A stretch of 7,918 nt of DNA, taken from Pseudofrankia asymbiotica (lineage in GTDB: Bacteria; Actinomycetota; Actinomycetes; Frankiales; Frankiaceae). This document shows, piece by piece, positions 6,381 to 7,918 of the stretch. How positions within the stretch are numbered: position 1 is the first letter of the stretch; each line of letters opens with the position of its first letter. The translations under genes were made by a program, and so were the position numbers. The notes beneath the pieces are model-generated. The model made no database searches, was not told where the DNA came from, and was given only the letters and a program-made list of their open reading frames with translations. The stretch lies in assembly GCF_001983105.1 (NCBI RefSeq), contig NZ_MOMC01000074.1, forward strand, positions 34,700-42,617, given 5' to 3'.

Positions 6381-6388
6381 AGATGTTT
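6371..6388. repeat. AT-rich motif, copy 1 of the control region
   Basis: CCTTAGTATCTAGATGTTT (6370-6388) resembles CCTTAGATGTAGATATTTT at 6447-6465. Both begin CCTTAG and end TAGAT(G/A)TTT. The copies are about 77 bases apart in otherwise GC-rich DNA. Confidence 0.4.
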
Positions 6389-6436
6389 CCCCGATCCTTT
6401 GGGCCCTGGCCTGCTCCGGCACCCGCCACCCGCGCA

Positions 6437-6465
6437 TTGCGCGCGCCCTTAGATGTAGATATTTT
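6437..6465 (+). promoter_or_regulatory. candidate sigma-70-type promoter for the oxidoreductase gene
   Basis: TTGCGC (6437-6442) is followed after exactly 17 bases by TATTTT (6460-6465), giving a predicted leader of about 60 bases before the GTG at 6535. The -10 box lies inside the second copy of the AT-rich motif (6447-6465), so a protein bound to that motif would cover the promoter. A small palindrome, CGCGC-ATT-GCGCG (6431-6443), overlaps the -35 box. I found no equally good promoter pointing toward the lipoprotein gene. Confidence 0.4.
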
Positions 6466-6522
6466 CGAGCGGGCCGGACCGGTAGGCGGCGCGGCCGGGC
6501 GACCCGGAGCAGACCCGGGAGC

Positions 6523-6528
6523 AGGAGG
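6523..6528 (+). promoter_or_regulatory. ribosome binding site fixing a GTG start
   Basis: AGGAGG at 6523-6528 lies 6 bases before GTG at 6535. It is the strongest ribosome binding site in the window and settles the start of the oxidoreductase gene. Confidence 0.75.
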
Positions 6529-6534
6529 TGGGCG

Positions 6535-7590
6535 GTGCTTCGCGTCGTGCAGTGGGCCACTGGGGCTGTCGGACGGCATGCGGTGCGGGCGGTCCAGGCC
6601 CACCCCGACCTCGAGCTGGTCGGCGCGTTCGTCTACAGCGACGCCAAGGCCGGCCGTGACGTCGGCGAGATCGCGGGCCTCGCCCCGATCGGCGTGACCG
6701 CCACGAACGACCCCGCCGAGATCGTCGTGCTCGACGCGGACTGCGTGCTGTACATGGCCCAGGGCGAGATGAACCCGGCGGGCGCCCTGGACGACATCTG
6801 CCGGCTGCTCGCCGCCGGCAAGAACGTCATCTCCACGGCGGTCACCAGCCTCATCTACCCGGCGAGCCTCGATCCGGCGGTCGCCGCGCGGCTGGAGGAG
6901 GCGTGCGCCGAAGGCGGGACGTCGTTCCACGCCACCGGCATCGAGCCCGGCTGGGCCTCGGAGGTGCTGCCGCTGACGATGTCGGCCCTGTTCGAGCGGA
7001 TCGACACGCTGGTGGTCCAGGAGCTGCTCGACTACTCGTCCTACGACAGCCCCGGGATGATGTTCGACATCATGGGGTTCGGGCGGGCACCCGACGCTCC
7101 CGTGCCGCTGGCCGACCCGGTGCTGGCCGGTTCCGTGTTCCGCGCCCCGCTCCTGCTCGTCGCCGAGGGGCTGGGCGCGACGATCGACGACTTCGTCTAC
7201 GACCGCCAGGTGGCGCTCGCCGACAGGGCCTTCGACATCAAGGCCGGCCGCGTCGAGGCCGGAACGGTCAGCGCCCAGCGCTTCTCGGCCACCGCGGTCG
7301 TCGGCGGCCGCCCCGCCCTGACGGTCGAGCACATCACCCGCGTCGGCGAGGGGCAGGCGCCCGACTGGCCCACCGGCCGCGGCTGGAAGGTCACCGTCGA
7401 GGGCAGTCCCTCGATGGTGCTCGAAGCGAAGATCGCGATCCATGGCGAGGACGAGAACGACCAGGGCTGCCTGGGCACCGCCATGCACGCCGTCCACGCC
7501 ATCGCCCCGGTCTGCGCGGCCGCGCCTGGCATCCGGACCTTCCTCGACCTCCCCATGATCAAGGGCCGCCACATCCTGTCCCAGCGGTAG
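6535..7590 (+). CDS. NAD(P)-binding oxidoreductase, dihydrodipicolinate reductase-like
   Basis: The 351-residue cytoplasmic protein opens with a Rossmann dinucleotide-binding motif, VVQWATGAVGRHAV (4-17), where Ala8 replaces the first Gly of the usual GxxGxxG. The acidic residue ending the second strand is not obvious. The following pattern (VGAFVYSDAKAGRDVGEIAG near 29-48, DCVLYMAQGE, LLAAGKNVISTAVTSLIYPA, FHATGIEPGWASEVLPL) matches the family annotated as dihydrodipicolinate reductase-like or NAD(P)H-dependent amine dehydrogenase, related to 2,4-diaminopentanoate dehydrogenase. Length is normal. Actinobacteria hold many such paralogues near acyl-CoA genes, mostly without known substrates, so an amine substrate should not be taken as given. 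It is divergent from the lipoprotein gene and 143 bases upstream of a second crotonase gene in the same direction, suggesting shared control and possibly one transcript. Confidence 0.83.
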   Translation: MLRVVQWATGAVGRHAVRAVQAHPDLELVGAFVYSDAKAGRDVGEIAGLAPIGVTATNDPAEIVVLDADCVLYMAQGEMNPAGALDDICRLLAAGKNVISTAVTSLIYPASLDPAVAARLEEACAEGGTSFHATGIEPGWASEVLPLTMSALFERIDTLVVQELLDYSSYDSPGMMFDIMGFGRAPDAPVPLADPVLAGSVFRAPLLLVAEGLGATIDDFVYDRQVALADRAFDIKAGRVEAGTVSAQRFSATAVVGGRPALTVEHITRVGEGQAPDWPTGRGWKVTVEGSPSMVLEAKIAIHGEDENDQGCLGTAMHAVHAIAPVCAAAPGIRTFLDLPMIKGRHILSQR

Positions 7591-7677
7591 GCCGCGGGAA
7601 CACGCCAGGAGTCACCCGGGCCCTGCCCCCGGAGGCGCTCTCGTCCCGGTCTCGCGAATCCGGCCCGGACAGACCGC

Positions 7678-7696
7678 GGCCGGGACCTGGCCGGGA
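7678..7696. repeat. short direct repeat in the gap before the last gene
   Basis: GGCCGGGA occurs twice (7678-7685 and 7689-7696), 11 bases apart. The gap 7591-7733 holds no clear promoter and no strong hairpin, so the last gene may be read together with the oxidoreductase gene. Confidence 0.35.
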
Positions 7697-7733
7697 TCCG
7701 ATCTGACGACGAACGATGCGGGAGGCTGCCACC

Positions 7734-7918
7734 ATGGGATACGAGACCATCCAGTACGAGGTCCGGGATCGGATAGCGACGATCACGTTCGACCGGCCGG
7801 ACCGGCTCAACGCCCTGTCCCCCGAGATGATCCGCGAGCTGCGGCAGGCGTACACGGACGCCGAGGCGGACGACGACGTGTGGATCCTCGTCGTCACCGG
7901 CAACGGGCGGGCGTTCTG
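7734..7918 (+). CDS. enoyl-CoA hydratase/isomerase family protein (partial, cut by window end)
   Basis: ATG at 7734 follows GGAGG (7721-7725) with an 8-base gap. The 61 complete codons read as a crotonase N-terminus: YETIQYEVRDRIATITFDRP (residues 3-22), then DRLNALSPEM (23-32), then the strand WILVVTGNGRAF (50-61), which leads into the first oxyanion-hole loop just as the window stops. The catalytic part lies beyond the end, so hydratase, isomerase or dehalogenase activity cannot be separated. It is a different paralogue from the crotonase at 4013-4804: the shared frame differs at most positions apart from the family motifs. It probably acts on a CoA ester in the same local pathway. Confidence 0.85.
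   Translation, partial: MGYETIQYEVRDRIATITFDRPDRLNALSPEMIRELRQAYTDAEADDDVWILVVTGNGRAF

Noticed and set aside
6379..7572. Minus-strand open frame (397 codons) opposite the oxidoreductase gene
   Set aside because: It has shadow composition; the + strand has a perfect ribosome binding site and a Rossmann motif.

Overview
The window is very GC-rich, with GTG and TTG starts, strong GGAGG-type ribosome binding sites and Ala/Arg/Gly-rich proteins. It reads as chromosomal DNA of a high-GC actinobacterium. The gene set (limonene-monooxygenase-like LLM flavoprotein, crotonase-family proteins, solute-binding lipoprotein, dihydrodipicolinate-reductase-like oxidoreductase) is typical of catabolic regions in Frankia, Mycobacterium and Rhodococcus relatives. 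The genus is inference only. No tRNA, rRNA, CRISPR array, transposase or phage gene is visible.

Layout: bases 1-33 may be the tail of an upstream + strand gene. An LLM-class flavin-dependent monooxygenase (83-1297, +) follows and faces a secreted CrtC/lipocalin-like protein (1477-2619, -). The gap between these convergent genes holds two hairpins; the larger (1409-1444) is a good candidate two-way terminator. A 504-base non-coding stretch (2620-3123) carries a candidate promoter and a 20-base palindrome for the CrtC-like gene, plus an isolated AT-rich motif. Next on the minus strand come an SMP-30/gluconolactonase-type lactonase (3124-3981), a crotonase-family protein (4013-4804) and a solute-binding lipoprotein (4919-6238). 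They lie in one direction, transcribed lipoprotein first, with a strong hairpin (4866-4898) between the lipoprotein and crotonase genes. A 296-base divergent control region (6239-6534) separates them from a + strand NAD(P)-binding oxidoreductase (6535-7590), followed by a second crotonase-family gene cut by the window end (7734-7918).

How they may work together (inference): the lipoprotein captures a small, probably hydrophobic or carboxylated compound. The LLM flavoprotein could oxygenate it (hydroxylation, epoxidation or Baeyer-Villiger type), the SMP-30 protein could open a resulting lactone, and the two crotonase proteins could act on the acyl-CoA products. This would suit alicyclic or terpenoid catabolism, but no substrate can be read from sequence. 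The most notable non-coding signals are a perfect 8-bp inverted repeat and a repeated AT-rich motif in the divergent region, with a related copy near 3045. Together they suggest a shared regulator. I do not see a clearly unprecedented system here.
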